DNA of 64,000 bases from positions 51,960 through 115,959 of the forward strand of contig WRAB01000006.1 of NCBI GenBank assembly GCA_009780435.1. The letters run 5' to 3'. Shown here piece by piece: positions 1 to 8,511 of the stretch (positions within the stretch are counted from its first letter, which is position 1; the number at the start of each line of letters is the position of its first letter). Below the pieces are notes generated by a model. The model was not told the DNA's origin and did no database searches. It was given only the letters and a program-made list of their open reading frames with translations. This DNA comes from Oscillospiraceae bacterium (lineage in GTDB: Bacteria; Bacillota; Clostridia; Oscillospirales; Oscillospiraceae). Made by a program: the position numbers and the translations under genes.

Positions 1-279
1 GAAGCCCCACCGGCAGACGAGTTTGAAGAATCGACTGGTGGAGAAGACGCCGTCGTCTACGACACTGACGTGAACAAGCCGGTCTACGACGACGAGGAAG
101 TCGCTGAAGAGATCGGGGAAGAGGTCACCGAGGAGATCGCGGAAGAGGTCGTCGAAGAAGCGACGGAAGAAGTTGTCGAAGCGGCGATTGAAGAGACCGC
201 TGAAGAAGTGCCTGCGGAAGTTGTCGAAGCGGCGGCAGTAGAGACGCCTGGAGACGCCATCGAAGAAATAGAGTCATAG
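1..279 (+). CDS. C-terminal part of an acidic-tailed protein (5' end outside window)
   Basis: The reading frame is open from base 1 to a TAG at 277-279, so this is the end of a longer gene. All 92 visible residues are low complexity: after an Asp/Glu-rich lead the chain becomes a run of EEV/EEI/EEA units rich in Glu, Val and Ala, probably an extended or helical acidic tail. No catalytic motif is visible and I cannot name the family. An internal GTG at 70 could be mistaken for the start, but the same frame continues upstream. A strong terminator follows within 20 bases, so this gene closes the transcription unit before carD. Confidence 0.6.
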   Translation, partial: EAPPADEFEESTGGEDAVVYDTDVNKPVYDDEEVAEEIGEEVTEEIAEEVVEEATEEVVEAAIEETAEEVPAEVVEAAAVETPGDAIEEIES

Positions 280-297
280 GCCTTTAAAAAAACAAAA

Positions 298-335
298 TCG
301 AGCCGCATGGCATACGCTGTGCGGCTCTCGTTTTT
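298..335 (+). terminator. Rho-independent terminator
   Basis: An 8-bp stem (GAGCCGCA at 300-307 with TGCGGCTC at 320-327) is followed by TCGTTTTT. It lies just after the stop of the acidic-tailed protein and before the carD promoter, separating the two units. Confidence 0.8.
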
Positions 336-363
336 AGGGATTCGATACGATACGAAAAATATG

Positions 364-392
364 TTGCTAAACACCGGTAAATCGTGTATAAT
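364..392 (+). promoter_or_regulatory. Sigma-A type promoter for carD-ispD-ispF
   Basis: TTGCTA at 364-369 and TATAAT at 387-392 are separated by 17 bases. The start of transcription should fall near 399, about 60 bases before carD. Confidence 0.75.
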
Positions 393-460
393 AACCTAGT
401 AAGAGTGGGCGCAGTTTTCAGAGCTTGAAAAAGCGCCGGAGAAGGTAGTGTGAGCAATTG

Positions 461-937
461 ATGTACTGTATTGGAGATTGCATTGCCCATCCGCTCCACG
501 GGGCGGGAATTATCGAGCGAATCGAATCCAAGAAAATAAACGGAATGCTACGGGAATATTACGTGGTGAAAATTCCCGTGGGCAATATGATTGTCATGAT
601 CCCCAAAGAGACCAGCGATTCCATTGGTGTTCGCCCCATTGTGGGCGCCCAAGAGGCGGACTCCATCATTGCCGCCATCGCCCAGCTGGAGGTCAATATG
701 ACCCAAAACTGGAACCGCCGCTACCGGGAAAATATGATGCGGATCAAAAGCGGCGATCTCATGGAAGTGGCCGCCGTCATCAAGGGCTTGGCCAGCAGAG
801 AGACGGACAAGGGCCTCTCCACGGGAGAGCGAAAGATGCTCCACTCGGCAAAACAGATTTTTATCTCGGAGATTGTGCTCAGCCAGCGCGTGACCTATGA
901 AGAGGTCGAGGCGCGCTTGAGTTTGGTGCTGGCTTAG
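461..937 (+). CDS. carD: CarD/CdnL-family transcriptional regulator
   Basis: This 158-residue protein matches the CarD/CdnL family (usual length about 150-170). Residues 1-60 form the RNA-polymerase-interacting Tudor-like domain shared with TRCF, opening with YCIGDCIAHPLHGAG and followed by the MIPKE element. The rest is the helical C-terminal domain that in known members contacts promoter DNA and stabilises the open complex. The ATG at 461 is preceded by a GGAGAAGG at 438-445; a TTG three bases upstream is also possible. In many Firmicutes carD lies directly upstream of ispD-ispF, as here. A hairpin between carD and ispD may lower read-through. Confidence 0.9.
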   Translation: MYCIGDCIAHPLHGAGIIERIESKKINGMLREYYVVKIPVGNMIVMIPKETSDSIGVRPIVGAQEADSIIAAIAQLEVNMTQNWNRRYRENMMRIKSGDLMEVAAVIKGLASRETDKGLSTGERKMLHSAKQIFISEIVLSQRVTYEEVEARLSLVLA

Positions 938-960
938 CATTTACAGGAAATCATGGAAAG

Positions 961-992
961 GCTGACGCAAAGTGCATGGCGTCAGCCTTTGT
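961..992 (+). terminator. Hairpin between carD and ispD, possible weak terminator
   Basis: GCTGACGC at 961-968 pairs with GCGTCAGC at 979-986, followed by CTTTGTTGG. The T-tract is interrupted, so it may only attenuate transcription into ispD. Confidence 0.5.
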
Positions 993-1013
993 TGGAATGT
1001 GGGGGAGAGAGAT

Positions 1014-1730
1014 ATGATAGGGGTCAAGTTGCTCGAAAAGCGTCCGGCGGTCAGCGTGAGTGCCGTAATCCCCGCCGTCATGGATATTGCGAAGGGGGAG
1101 GACCCCCTCTATCGACTGCTGGAAGGCCAACCCGTCATCGCCCATACGCTACAGGCCCTGGATCAAATTTCTGCAATAGACGAGATTGTTCTCGTCGTCC
1201 GGGAGAGTGAACTGTTTCGGATGGCGGAACTCTGTCAACCCCTCGGCATTGGGAAATTGAAACAAATATTGCACTGTGATCAGCCGGGGCTTATGACGCT
1301 GCTAACTGGCGTCTATGCGTGCGCTAGGACGGCGGAATACATCGCTATTCACGACCCATTGCGGCCTTTTGTAACAGAAAAGATCATAGGGAAAACCCTA
1401 AAGGCGGCAAGGCGTTGTAACGCCGTTGCCCCGGCAATTCCGGTGAAAGATACGATCAAAATCGTACAAGACGGCACGATCCGAGACACCCTGGATCGAG
1501 ACACCCTTCAAACCATCCAGACACCCCAGATCATCCAGAGCAGCCTCCTAAAAGCCGCCCTGGAGCGGGCGATGGCGAGTGAATCACCGCCCCATACTAT
1601 TGCGGAGATACTGGCCCATGTGGGGCTGTCGCTCCCCATGATCAAGGGATCGGACGACAATATCCGCATCACATCTGAGGCGGATATCCCGGCGGCCCAG
1701 GGGATTTTGACTTGGAGGGCGACCCTATGA
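1014..1730 (+). CDS. ispD: 2-C-methyl-D-erythritol 4-phosphate cytidylyltransferase
   Basis: IspD joins CTP to MEP to form CDP-ME in the MEP isoprenoid pathway. The 238-residue length fits. The nucleotidyltransferase fold is recognisable from [10 protein letters not shown] near the N-terminus, the VIAHTL strand, the IHDPLRPFV motif (family AVHDAARPF) and the PVKDTIK element. The usual glycine-rich GxGxRM loop is replaced by a diverged DIAKGED segment, so activity should not be taken for granted. The ATG at 1014 follows GGGGGAGAG; upstream in-frame codons lie in the carD-ispD hairpin. It overlaps ispF by 4 bases, implying translational coupling. Confidence 0.85.
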   Translation: MIGVKLLEKRPAVSVSAVIPAVMDIAKGEDPLYRLLEGQPVIAHTLQALDQISAIDEIVLVVRESELFRMAELCQPLGIGKLKQILHCDQPGLMTLLTGVYACARTAEYIAIHDPLRPFVTEKIIGKTLKAARRCNAVAPAIPVKDTIKIVQDGTIRDTLDRDTLQTIQTPQIIQSSLLKAALERAMASESPPHTIAEILAHVGLSLPMIKGSDDNIRITSEADIPAAQGILTWRATL

Positions 1731-2200
1731 GAATCGGACACGGATACGACGTACACCGCCTGGTGCCGGGGCGGCAATTGATCCTGGGCGGCGTGACCAT
1801 CCCTTGCGATCTGGGGCTGGACGGCCACTCAGATGCCGATGTGCTGACCCACGCCATCATGGACGCCCTATTGGGCGCCCTGGGGCAGGGCGATATCGGG
1901 CGGCATTTTCCAGACACGGATTTGCAATACAAGGGGGCGAATAGCATAGCGCTCCTGCGCCATGTGGCAGATCTACTCCGTCAGGCGGGGTATGTCTTGG
2001 GCAATTTAGACGCCACAATCATCGCAGAGCGGCCAAAACTGGCCCCCCATATCCCCGCCATGGGGGAGATTCTGGCGGAGGTCCTGTCCGTGCCGACGGA
2101 TCGGGTCAATATCAAGGCCACCACGGAAGAGGGGCTGGGATTCACCGGCGAGTGCGCTGGGATAGCGGCCCATGCGGTGGTGTTGATTGAGCGGGGGTAA
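1727..2200 (+). CDS. ispF: 2-C-methyl-D-erythritol 2,4-cyclodiphosphate synthase
   Basis: IspF converts CDP-ME 2-phosphate to MEcPP. At 157 residues it has the family length and both zinc-site signatures: GHGYDVHRL at residues 4-12 and [11 protein letters not shown] near residue 35, plus the [19 protein letters not shown]-terminal signature. The ATG at 1727 overlaps the ispD stop (ATGA). A longer reading from a TTG at 1712 would add five residues not found in the family. It is the last gene of the unit, followed by a strong terminator. Confidence 0.95.
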   Translation: MRIGHGYDVHRLVPGRQLILGGVTIPCDLGLDGHSDADVLTHAIMDALLGALGQGDIGRHFPDTDLQYKGANSIALLRHVADLLRQAGYVLGNLDATIIAERPKLAPHIPAMGEILAEVLSVPTDRVNIKATTEEGLGFTGECAGIAAHAVVLIERG

Positions 2201-2216
2201 CCCCTTTATTTGTAAT

Positions 2217-2262
2217 TAAAAAACGGCTTCCGTACAGATTTTTGTGCGGAAGCCGTTTTTTG
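2217..2262 (+). terminator. Rho-independent terminator after ispF
   Basis: An A-run and ACGGCTTCCG (2223-2232) pair with CGGAAGCCGT (2247-2256) and a T-run, giving a long stem with a T-rich loop. The flanking A and T runs could let it act on both strands. The rest of the 2201-2527 gap is AT-rich and holds only the mraZ promoter and operator; I see no gene in it. Confidence 0.85.
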
Positions 2263-2424
2263 CTGAAATCAAAAAAATTTTTACAAGAGAAAAATACAGA
2301 ACCCTGCACAAATGGTTGTGTGCAAAAAGTATCTATACAGCCCTATATTGTGGTTTTTCTCTCCCCAATACCTGTGCCAGAGCGCTGAAAACCTTATGCG
2401 CAAGAAATTTTTTTCAATTTACTC

Positions 2425-2453
2425 TTGCTTTTTAGTTTCCATAAGATTATAAT
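2425..2453 (+). promoter_or_regulatory. Sigma-A type promoter of the dcw cluster
   Basis: TTGCTT at 2425-2430 and TATAAT at 2448-2453 are 17 bases apart. Transcription should begin near 2460, just before the MraZ repeats. Confidence 0.8.
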
Positions 2454-2466
2454 GGCCATACATTGA

Positions 2467-2491
2467 AGTGGGGAAAAGTGGTGCAAGGTGC
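2467..2491 (+). promoter_or_regulatory. MraZ operator (three 10-bp-spaced repeats)
   Basis: AGTGG at 2467 and 2477 and a diverged GGTGC at 2487 recur every 10 bases, one helical turn. MraZ is known to bind repeated TGG-type boxes between its own promoter and gene, so this site probably mediates autoregulation of the whole dcw cluster. Confidence 0.75.
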
Positions 2492-2527
2492 ATCAAAATC
2501 CCACGATTGAGAGTGAGGTGGGGAGAC

Positions 2528-2953
2528 ATGGCTGCGATTATTGGCGATTATGCGCATACGTTGGATGCCAAAGGGCGTCTCTTTATCCCCGCCAAACTGC
2601 GGGATGAATTGGGCAGTGTGTTCTATGTGACCGTGTCCCCGGAGGAATGCCTGCGGGTCTATTCGTCGGAGAGTTGGGATCGGTTGATGGAGAAACTCAA
2701 GGCGTTGCCCTACTCCAAACAACAGGGGTTGCGCCCGCTCTTTGCCAAGGCTGCCCGGTGTGAACTGGATGCCCAGGGCCGGATCAATCTGCCGCAAAAC
2801 TTACGGGACTTCGCGGAGTTAAAAAAAGATGTGGCCATCGTCGGCGCCGGCAACCATGCGGAGATTTGGGACGCCGGCAAGTGGACCCGGGTTATGACCT
2901 CTGAGGCCACGCCGGAGAACATTGCCGCCATGATGGAAGAGTTTGAGTTTTAA
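2528..2953 (+). CDS. mraZ: Transcriptional regulator MraZ
   Basis: MraZ is the DNA-binding autoregulator at the head of the dcw cluster. The 141 residues hold two AbrB-like swapped-hairpin modules: the first with HTLDAKGRLFIPAKLRDEL (residues 10-28), the second with the CELDAQGRINLPQNLR repeat. The ATG at 2528 follows GTGAGGTGGGGAGA and gives the conserved N-terminus; an upstream in-frame codon would add 20 unrelated residues overlapping the operator. The stop overlaps the rsmH start (TAATG). Confidence 0.95.
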   Translation: MAAIIGDYAHTLDAKGRLFIPAKLRDELGSVFYVTVSPEECLRVYSSESWDRLMEKLKALPYSKQQGLRPLFAKAARCELDAQGRINLPQNLRDFAELKKDVAIVGAGNHAEIWDAGKWTRVMTSEATPENIAAMMEEFEF

Positions 2954-3885
2954 TGGGTAGCCCACACAAGCCCGTATTGCTCGCGGAATGCCTGGAGGCC
3001 CTGGCAATCCGCCCCGATGGGATTTACATAGACGGCACTCTGGGGCGGGCCGGACACGCGGTAGAGATTGCAAAGCGGTTGACCACGGGACAGCTTATCG
3101 GAATTGACCGAGACGAGACAGCCATCCGGGAGGCGGGGGAGATGCTGGCCCCCTTTGGAGACCGAGTTCAACTGGTCCACGGAAACTTCCGGGGCTTTGG
3201 AGATATATTGGACGGCCTCCATATCCACCAAGTAGATGGGATGCTATTTGATCTCGGCGTATCGTCCCCACAGTTAGATGAGCGAGAGCGGGGGTTCTCC
3301 TACATGGAATCTGCCCCTTTAGATATGCGGATGGATCAAAACGCAATGCTCTGCGCCTGGGATGTGGTGAATACTTGGCCGGAGGATAAGCTCCGGAAAA
3401 TCTTCTACGAATACGGCGAGGAGCGGTATGCGCCCCGGATTGCAAAGGCCATATGTGCCGTCAGAAGCGAGACACCGGTGGAGGCCACCGGACAGTTGGT
3501 AGAGATCATCAAAAGTGCCATGCCGGGGTCGGCCCTACGGGAGAAACAACATCCGGCAAAACGGACGTTCCAGGCGATCCGCATCGCCGTCAACGACGAG
3601 CTGGGTGCCGTGGCAGATATGCTGGACACGGCGATCGAACGCCTGGCCCCCGGCGGGCGGCTGGCGGTGATCAGCTTTCATTCTCTGGAGGATCGTTTAG
3701 TCAAAGTTGCCATCGCAAAAGGGGAGAAAGGGTGTACATGCCCGCGGGATTTCCCAATTTGCGTCTGCGGATTTGTCCCGACCCTAAAAGCGGTAAATCG
3801 AAAGATCATCACCCCGACAGAGCAAGAAATCAAAGACAACCCCAGGGCCAGAAGCGCAAAGCTGCGGGTGGCCCAACGGATTTAG
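2953..3885 (+). CDS. rsmH: 16S rRNA (cytosine1402-N4)-methyltransferase RsmH
   Basis: RsmH (MraW) methylates N4 of C1402 in the ribosomal P site using SAM. The 310-residue protein has the family start HKPVLLAECLEAL, the SAM-binding DGTLGRAGHA loop, FDLGVSSPQLD, and the C-terminal RSAKLRVAQRI. The 46 bases coding the end of the protein are repeated exactly at 4024-4069, where a second in-frame-looking end with ATATAA sits next to ftsL. The protein end is intact, so function is probably kept, but the 3' end has been rearranged. Confidence 0.95.
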   Translation: MGSPHKPVLLAECLEALAIRPDGIYIDGTLGRAGHAVEIAKRLTTGQLIGIDRDETAIREAGEMLAPFGDRVQLVHGNFRGFGDILDGLHIHQVDGMLFDLGVSSPQLDERERGFSYMESAPLDMRMDQNAMLCAWDVVNTWPEDKLRKIFYEYGEERYAPRIAKAICAVRSETPVEATGQLVEIIKSAMPGSALREKQHPAKRTFQAIRIAVNDELGAVADMLDTAIERLAPGGRLAVISFHSLEDRLVKVAIAKGEKGCTCPRDFPICVCGFVPTLKAVNRKIITPTEQEIKDNPRARSAKLRVAQRI

Positions 3886-4069
3886 AGAAACGGCGCAAGC
3901 CGCTACGCCGGGAGTCCGGCGTCCAAGCATTTTCGCAAAGCGAAAATCTTGATACCGGCGGAATTCATTTCCGCCGAGGAGATTAAAGCAAAGGGGACCC
4001 CGGCGGGGCTTGCCCCGTGGGGAACAACCCCAGGGCCAGAAGCGCAAAGCTGCGGGTGGCCCAACGGAT
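3836..4069 (+). repeat. Palindrome-rich insertion flanked by perfect 46-bp direct repeats
   Basis: Bases 3836-3881 (3' end of rsmH) and 4024-4069 are identical over 46 bases. The 142 bases between them form a chain of short hairpins: GCCGGGAGTCCGGC, TTTTCGC/GCGAAAA, CGGCGGAA/TTCCGCCG and CCCCGGCGGGG/GCCCCGTGGGG. No ORF of note lies inside. The second copy is followed by TATAAATAGGAG and the ftsL start, so it looks like the original gene end, and the first copy like a duplicate that restored the rsmH terminus. Confidence 0.8.
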
Positions 4070-4086
4070 ATAAATAGGAGAACGCC

Positions 4087-4641
4087 ATGTACGGAAATCA
4101 AGCGATGACGATGGGATCAAGTGCATATGATTTAGAGCGGATCGGCGCATTGCCAGAGTTTCCGGCCTATCCCCAAGAGGAACGGGTGCCGGAGAGAGCG
4201 GCCCCGCCTAGCGAGAAGGCCCGTGTCCGTACCCGGACTCGTGCGAAAACCGCCCAGCGGCAGAGCGTATCCAAGTTTGCCATATTGGGTAGTGTCGTAG
4301 TAGCGGCTCTGCTCTTGCTGGTGGTCTTATCCCACCTCCAACTGGCCATGATCTCCCACGAAATGGTGGGATTAGAGGGGCAGTTGGCGGGGCTCCGAGA
4401 GGAATCTGTCCAACTCCAAATTGCCTATGCGAGCGCATTTAATCAGACAGATGTGGAGCGATTTGCCAGGGAACAGTTGGGCATGGTAGACGCATCTCCC
4501 GGACAAGTGTTCCACCTGGGCGCAGTTCTGGGGGATACGGCGGAGATTTTGGAGATTGTAGACGAACGGGATCACGGGATTCTCAGCCATTTGGCGGGAC
4601 TCTTTGGATCTCTGAAGGAATATTTCTCCTTCCGGTCTTAA
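4087..4641 (+). CDS. ftsL: FtsL-like septum formation initiator protein
   Basis: A 184-residue bitopic protein in the ftsL position between rsmH and the division PBP. A basic cytoplasmic region (residues 1-62, rich in Arg/Thr/Ala around 40-58) leads to one membrane segment at about 66-84, then a short coiled-coil-like stretch (LEGQLAGLREESVQLQ) and FAREQLGM, typical of the FtsL/DivIC family. FtsL links DivIB/FtsQ and DivIC to FtsW-FtsI at the septum. Sequence conservation in the family is low, so the call rests on topology plus position. The start has a GGAG five bases upstream. Confidence 0.75.
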   Translation: MYGNQAMTMGSSAYDLERIGALPEFPAYPQEERVPERAAPPSEKARVRTRTRAKTAQRQSVSKFAILGSVVVAALLLLVVLSHLQLAMISHEMVGLEGQLAGLREESVQLQIAYASAFNQTDVERFAREQLGMVDASPGQVFHLGAVLGDTAEILEIVDERDHGILSHLAGLFGSLKEYFSFRS

Positions 4642-4689
4642 TATAGTTTCATTAGATCGTGACAGGCCACAGGGGAATGGAGATGGAGA

Positions 4690-6984
4690 ATGAAAACAGG
4701 CAGAAGCGGGCCGCAAGGGCCCAATAAACAGATGCTGACCCGCACACTGATACTTATGGGAGTGTGTGGGATATTCTCTTTTCTCGTATTGGCTGTCCAA
4801 CTGTTCAATATCCAGATTCTCCAACACGAGGAGTTGGAACAGCGGGCCATCCGGCAGCAGTTGCGGGCGATTACGGTTTCCGCGGGCCGGGGTACGATAT
4901 TTGACTCTACCGGCACGATTTTAGGGATGAGCGCCGGCGTAGAAAATGTGTTTATCAGCCCCAACTCGATCCACGTCCACGGGGAAGATCGGGAGTTGAT
5001 CGCCACGGGGTTGTCCGAGATTCTCGGTGTGGATCAAGATATGATCTTGTCCCGCATGGAGAACACGGCGTCCTTTTATCAGACCGTCAAGAACCGTGTG
5101 GAGCGGGAAGAGGCGGATTTAGTGCGGGAATTTATCGTGGAACACGAGCTCCGGAGCGTTCACCTGGAACCCGCCACCCGGCGGTATTATCCGAGAGGGC
5201 GGACCGCCTCTCATATCTTGGGCTTTGTAGGTGCGGAGGGTACCGGCATGGGCTACGGCGTAGAGGGGAGCTATGATCGCTACTTGACCGGGGTCAACGG
5301 CAGAATCGTCCGGCTGAAAAACGCCCGGGGGATCGATATGCTCCTGGCCAGCTACGAAGATTACCACACGGCCCAACCGGGCCATGATATCCATCTGACC
5401 ATAGACGTGAACATCCAGCAGATACTGGAGAAGTATCTGCGTCAGGCCGAGCGGGATTTCGATCTCCGGGCCGGAGGGTTTGCCCTCGCCATGAATCCGC
5501 AGACGGGGGCCATTTTGGGCATGGCCAGCATCAATGACTACAATCCCAACAGCCACGGTGTCTTAGACGACGAGACCCGGGAAAGACTCCGAGCGGTTTA
5601 TCCGGATGACGACGAGGCCTTCCACGCGGCGGTGAACCGCACCTTGATGGAGAGTTGGCTGAATAAAAACATCCACTATACCTATGAGCCGGGCTCTACC
5701 TTTAAGCTTATCACACTGGCCATTGCTTTGGAAGAGGGCATTGCCTGCTTGCACGATGGCCGCCACTTCTATTGCGCCGGTAACACCATGGCTGTACCTG
5801 GCCGAGTTGATCCATTGCGTTGCGCAGGGGGGGTGGCCCACGGCTCACTGAACTTGACTCAGGTGATGCAGCGGTCCTGCAACATTGCTACGGTGGAGTT
5901 GGCCATGGAAATCGGTCCGGAAGTGTTCTTTGAATATCTCCAGGCCTTTGGGCTCTTTGAGACCACCGGGGTTGATCTTCCGGGGGAAGCGTTGGGCCAA
6001 GTTTGGTCAGAAGAGAACTGGAACCGTGCGGCGGCCAACCGAGACCTCACATCTCTGGCGGCGGCCTCCTTTGGGCAGACCTTTACCTTGACGCCCATCC
6101 GGCTTGTGACGGCGATTGCCGCCCTATCCAACGGCGGCTATATTGTAGAACCCCACGTGGTGGAACGAGTGATGGCAGAAGATGGCACGGTTATCCGGGA
6201 AAACAGAACGACTGTCCGGCGGCAGGTGATTAGCCGGGAGACCAGTCAGGCGGTACTTGAGGTCATGGAACGGAGCGTTGATGATCCGGCCCTTGGCACA
6301 GGAAGAAACGCGGCAGTACCGGGATTTCGCATCGGCGGCAAGACGGGGACGTCTACCGATACAGTTTTGGAGGCGCGTACAGGGGAGAAGGAGTACATCG
6401 TCTCCTTCGTCAGTGCAGCGCCCATTGATGACCCGGAGATTGTGCTCTTAGTATCCCTGCAGTCGCCGGGGCCACGAAATACCGTCACTGTCGCTGGCGG
6501 CACGATGGCGGCGCCCACGGTGGGCCGGATGTTGACGGCGATTCTGCCCTATCTGAACCACACGCCGGCGGAGCCCGCCCGAGTCAATATCCAGGTACCC
6601 CATGTCCAGCAGCGGAGCGTAGAAGACGCCCGGAATGTCCTTCAGACGGAAGGGTTTGAGGTGTTGGTCCGGGGCGAAGGCACCCAGGTAATTGACCAGA
6701 TGCCATCTTCCGGTGCCATGGTTGTGGCGGGTACGCAGGTGATTTTATTCTTAGAGGAAAACAGACCGGAAGACGAGGTGGCAGTCCCCGATGTGGTGGG
6801 GATGGGATTCGAGGCGGCACGGGCGGCCCTGGAGGCCGCCGGCCTGTATGTTCGGCGGAGCGGCACCATCGCCCAGGGTGAGCAGGTGCGGGTCTACAGT
6901 CAGTCGAGGGCGCCGGCGGAAGTTGTGAGACGCGGGGCGGTCATTGAAATATTCTTGATTGATACCAGCCTGGAAGGGCAATAA
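4690..6984 (+). CDS. ftsI: Class B penicillin-binding protein with two PASTA domains (FtsI/SpoVD type)
   Basis: This transpeptidase cross-links septal peptidoglycan. The 764 residues comprise an N-terminal membrane anchor (about 17-40), a PBP dimerisation region, and a transpeptidase domain with S336-T-F-K339 (SxxK, nucleophile Ser336), S396-C-N398 (SxN) and K551-T-G553. Two PASTA repeats follow at about 636-697 and 699-760. PASTA-bearing class B PBPs in this cluster may be the vegetative PBP2b/FtsI or the sporulation protein SpoVD; with no second copy visible I cannot tell which. It is followed by murE 33 bases downstream. Confidence 0.92.
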   Translation: MKTGRSGPQGPNKQMLTRTLILMGVCGIFSFLVLAVQLFNIQILQHEELEQRAIRQQLRAITVSAGRGTIFDSTGTILGMSAGVENVFISPNSIHVHGEDRELIATGLSEILGVDQDMILSRMENTASFYQTVKNRVEREEADLVREFIVEHELRSVHLEPATRRYYPRGRTASHILGFVGAEGTGMGYGVEGSYDRYLTGVNGRIVRLKNARGIDMLLASYEDYHTAQPGHDIHLTIDVNIQQILEKYLRQAERDFDLRAGGFALAMNPQTGAILGMASINDYNPNSHGVLDDETRERLRAVYPDDDEAFHAAVNRTLMESWLNKNIHYTYEPGSTFKLITLAIALEEGIACLHDGRHFYCAGNTMAVPGRVDPLRCAGGVAHGSLNLTQVMQRSCNIATVELAMEIGPEVFFEYLQAFGLFETTGVDLPGEALGQVWSEENWNRAAANRDLTSLAAASFGQTFTLTPIRLVTAIAALSNGGYIVEPHVVERVMAEDGTVIRENRTTVRRQVISRETSQAVLEVMERSVDDPALGTGRNAAVPGFRIGGKTGTSTDTVLEARTGEKEYIVSFVSAAPIDDPEIVLLVSLQSPGPRNTVTVAGGTMAAPTVGRMLTAILPYLNHTPAEPARVNIQVPHVQQRSVEDARNVLQTEGFEVLVRGEGTQVIDQMPSSGAMVVAGTQVILFLEENRPEDEVAVPDVVGMGFEAARAALEAAGLYVRRSGTIAQGEQVRVYSQSRAPAEVVRRGAVIEIFLIDTSLEGQ

Positions 6985-7017
6985 TACGAATCAGCAACGG
7001 AGAGCGGAGGGCCTGTC

Positions 7018-8481
7018 ATGAAACTGAAAGAATTACTTATGGACATAACGCCTACGGCCATGACTGCCGATCCGGATATGGAAATCGCGGATATTTGCTA
7101 TGACTCCCGGGCCGTGGGGCTGGGTGATCTGTTTGTGGCCATTGCGGGCCTGGAGACAGACGGCCACCAATATATCCCGGCGGCGGTAACCCAGGGGGCC
7201 GTGGCCGTGGTCTGCCAGCAGATCCCGGCAGAGGAGATCCCCTACATTCTCGTAGAGGACAGCCGCACGGCACTTGCGCTAATCTCCGCCCGGTACTTTG
7301 GCCAGCCGGCCAAAGAGATGAAACTCATCGGTGTCACGGGGACGAACGGGAAAACCACCACGACACTCTTGCTCAAGAGCGTGCTGGAGCAGTGCCTCAA
7401 GGCAAAAGTGGGACTCATCGGTACCAACGAAAACATGGTCGGCGATGAAGTTGTAGAGACGGAGCGCACCACCCCGGAGAGCTACGAGCTACAAAAACTG
7501 TTCCGGCAGATGGCCGATGCCGGGTGTACCTACGTGGTCATGGAGGTCTCCAGCCACGCCCTGGCGCTGAGCCGGGTGGCGGGGCTCCGCTTCGCCGTGG
7601 GGGTCTTTACCAACTTGAGCCAGGATCACCTGGATTTCCACAAGGACATGGACAACTATGCCCGGGCCAAAGCCCTGCTCTTTACCCAGAGCGGCAAGGG
7701 TGTCATCAATATCGACGATGACTACGCCCAGGTCATGCTCCGTGCGGCGGAGGACACAGGGTGCCATGTGCTGACCTTCTCTGTAGATAAAAACGAGGCG
7801 GATCTCATGGCGAAAAATATCCGCTTAAAGACGGGCAGTGTGGAGTTCTCCGTCCTGGTACCCGGCCAGATCCAGCGTATGGTATTGCACATTCCCGGCG
7901 AGTTCTCCGTCTACAACGCCCTGGGCGTTGTGGGCTGTGCCTGTTGCTTGAACATTCCCCTGGAGAAAACCGCCGACGCCCTGGGGAAAGCCAGAGGCGT
8001 CAAGGGCAGGGTAGAGGTGGTACAGACAGACGGGGACTACACCATATTGATCGACTACGCCCACACCCCCGATGCGTTGGAGAACGTATTGACGGCAGTA
8101 CGGGGCTTTGCCCAGGGAGGCCGGACAGTTGTACTCTTCGGCTGCGGCGGTGACCGAGATCCAACGAAACGCGGCCCAATGGGCAAAATAGCGGCAGAAC
8201 TCGCCGACCATGTCATCGTCACCTCGGATAATCCCCGGACGGAAGAGCCGAATGCCATCATCGAGGAAATTGTGGCGGGGATGCAGGAATCCGAGACCTC
8301 ATACGTGACCATCGAAGATCGGCGGGCGGCCATCGCCTACGCCATCGACAACCACCAGCCCGGTGATATAATCGTCCTCGCCGGGAAGGGACATGAAACT
8401 TATCAGGAAATCAACAAAGTCAAGCACCATATGGACGAGCGGGAGATTGTAGCGGCGCACATCGCATCGAGAGCGGGCTGA
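7018..8481 (+). CDS. murE: UDP-MurNAc-L-Ala-D-Glu:meso-diaminopimelate ligase
   Basis: MurE adds the third stem-peptide residue in the cytoplasm at the expense of ATP. The 487-residue chain has the Mur N-terminal domain, the ATP loop GVTGTNGKTTT (residues 105-115, Lys112) and the C-terminal DNPR motif at 404-407. DNPR marks meso-diaminopimelate-adding enzymes rather than lysine-adding ones, in agreement with ddh at 62385-63275. It follows ftsI and precedes mraY; murF, which usually comes next, is absent. Confidence 0.95.
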   Translation: MKLKELLMDITPTAMTADPDMEIADICYDSRAVGLGDLFVAIAGLETDGHQYIPAAVTQGAVAVVCQQIPAEEIPYILVEDSRTALALISARYFGQPAKEMKLIGVTGTNGKTTTTLLLKSVLEQCLKAKVGLIGTNENMVGDEVVETERTTPESYELQKLFRQMADAGCTYVVMEVSSHALALSRVAGLRFAVGVFTNLSQDHLDFHKDMDNYARAKALLFTQSGKGVINIDDDYAQVMLRAAEDTGCHVLTFSVDKNEADLMAKNIRLKTGSVEFSVLVPGQIQRMVLHIPGEFSVYNALGVVGCACCLNIPLEKTADALGKARGVKGRVEVVQTDGDYTILIDYAHTPDALENVLTAVRGFAQGGRTVVLFGCGGDRDPTKRGPMGKIAAELADHVIVTSDNPRTEEPNAIIEEIVAGMQESETSYVTIEDRRAAIAYAIDNHQPGDIIVLAGKGHETYQEINKVKHHMDEREIVAAHIASRAG

Positions 8482-8511
8482 AAAATCCCCAGTTTGTGAG
8501 GTAGAAAACCA

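Noticed and set aside
84..374. Ser/Thr-rich minus-strand frame opposite the acidic tail
   Set aside because: It is the complement of the EEV repeats and crosses the terminator; no ribosome binding site.
2244..2435. 63-residue open frame between ispF and mraZ
   Set aside because: It starts in the terminator stem, has no ribosome site, odd composition, and covers the mraZ promoter; better read as non-coding.
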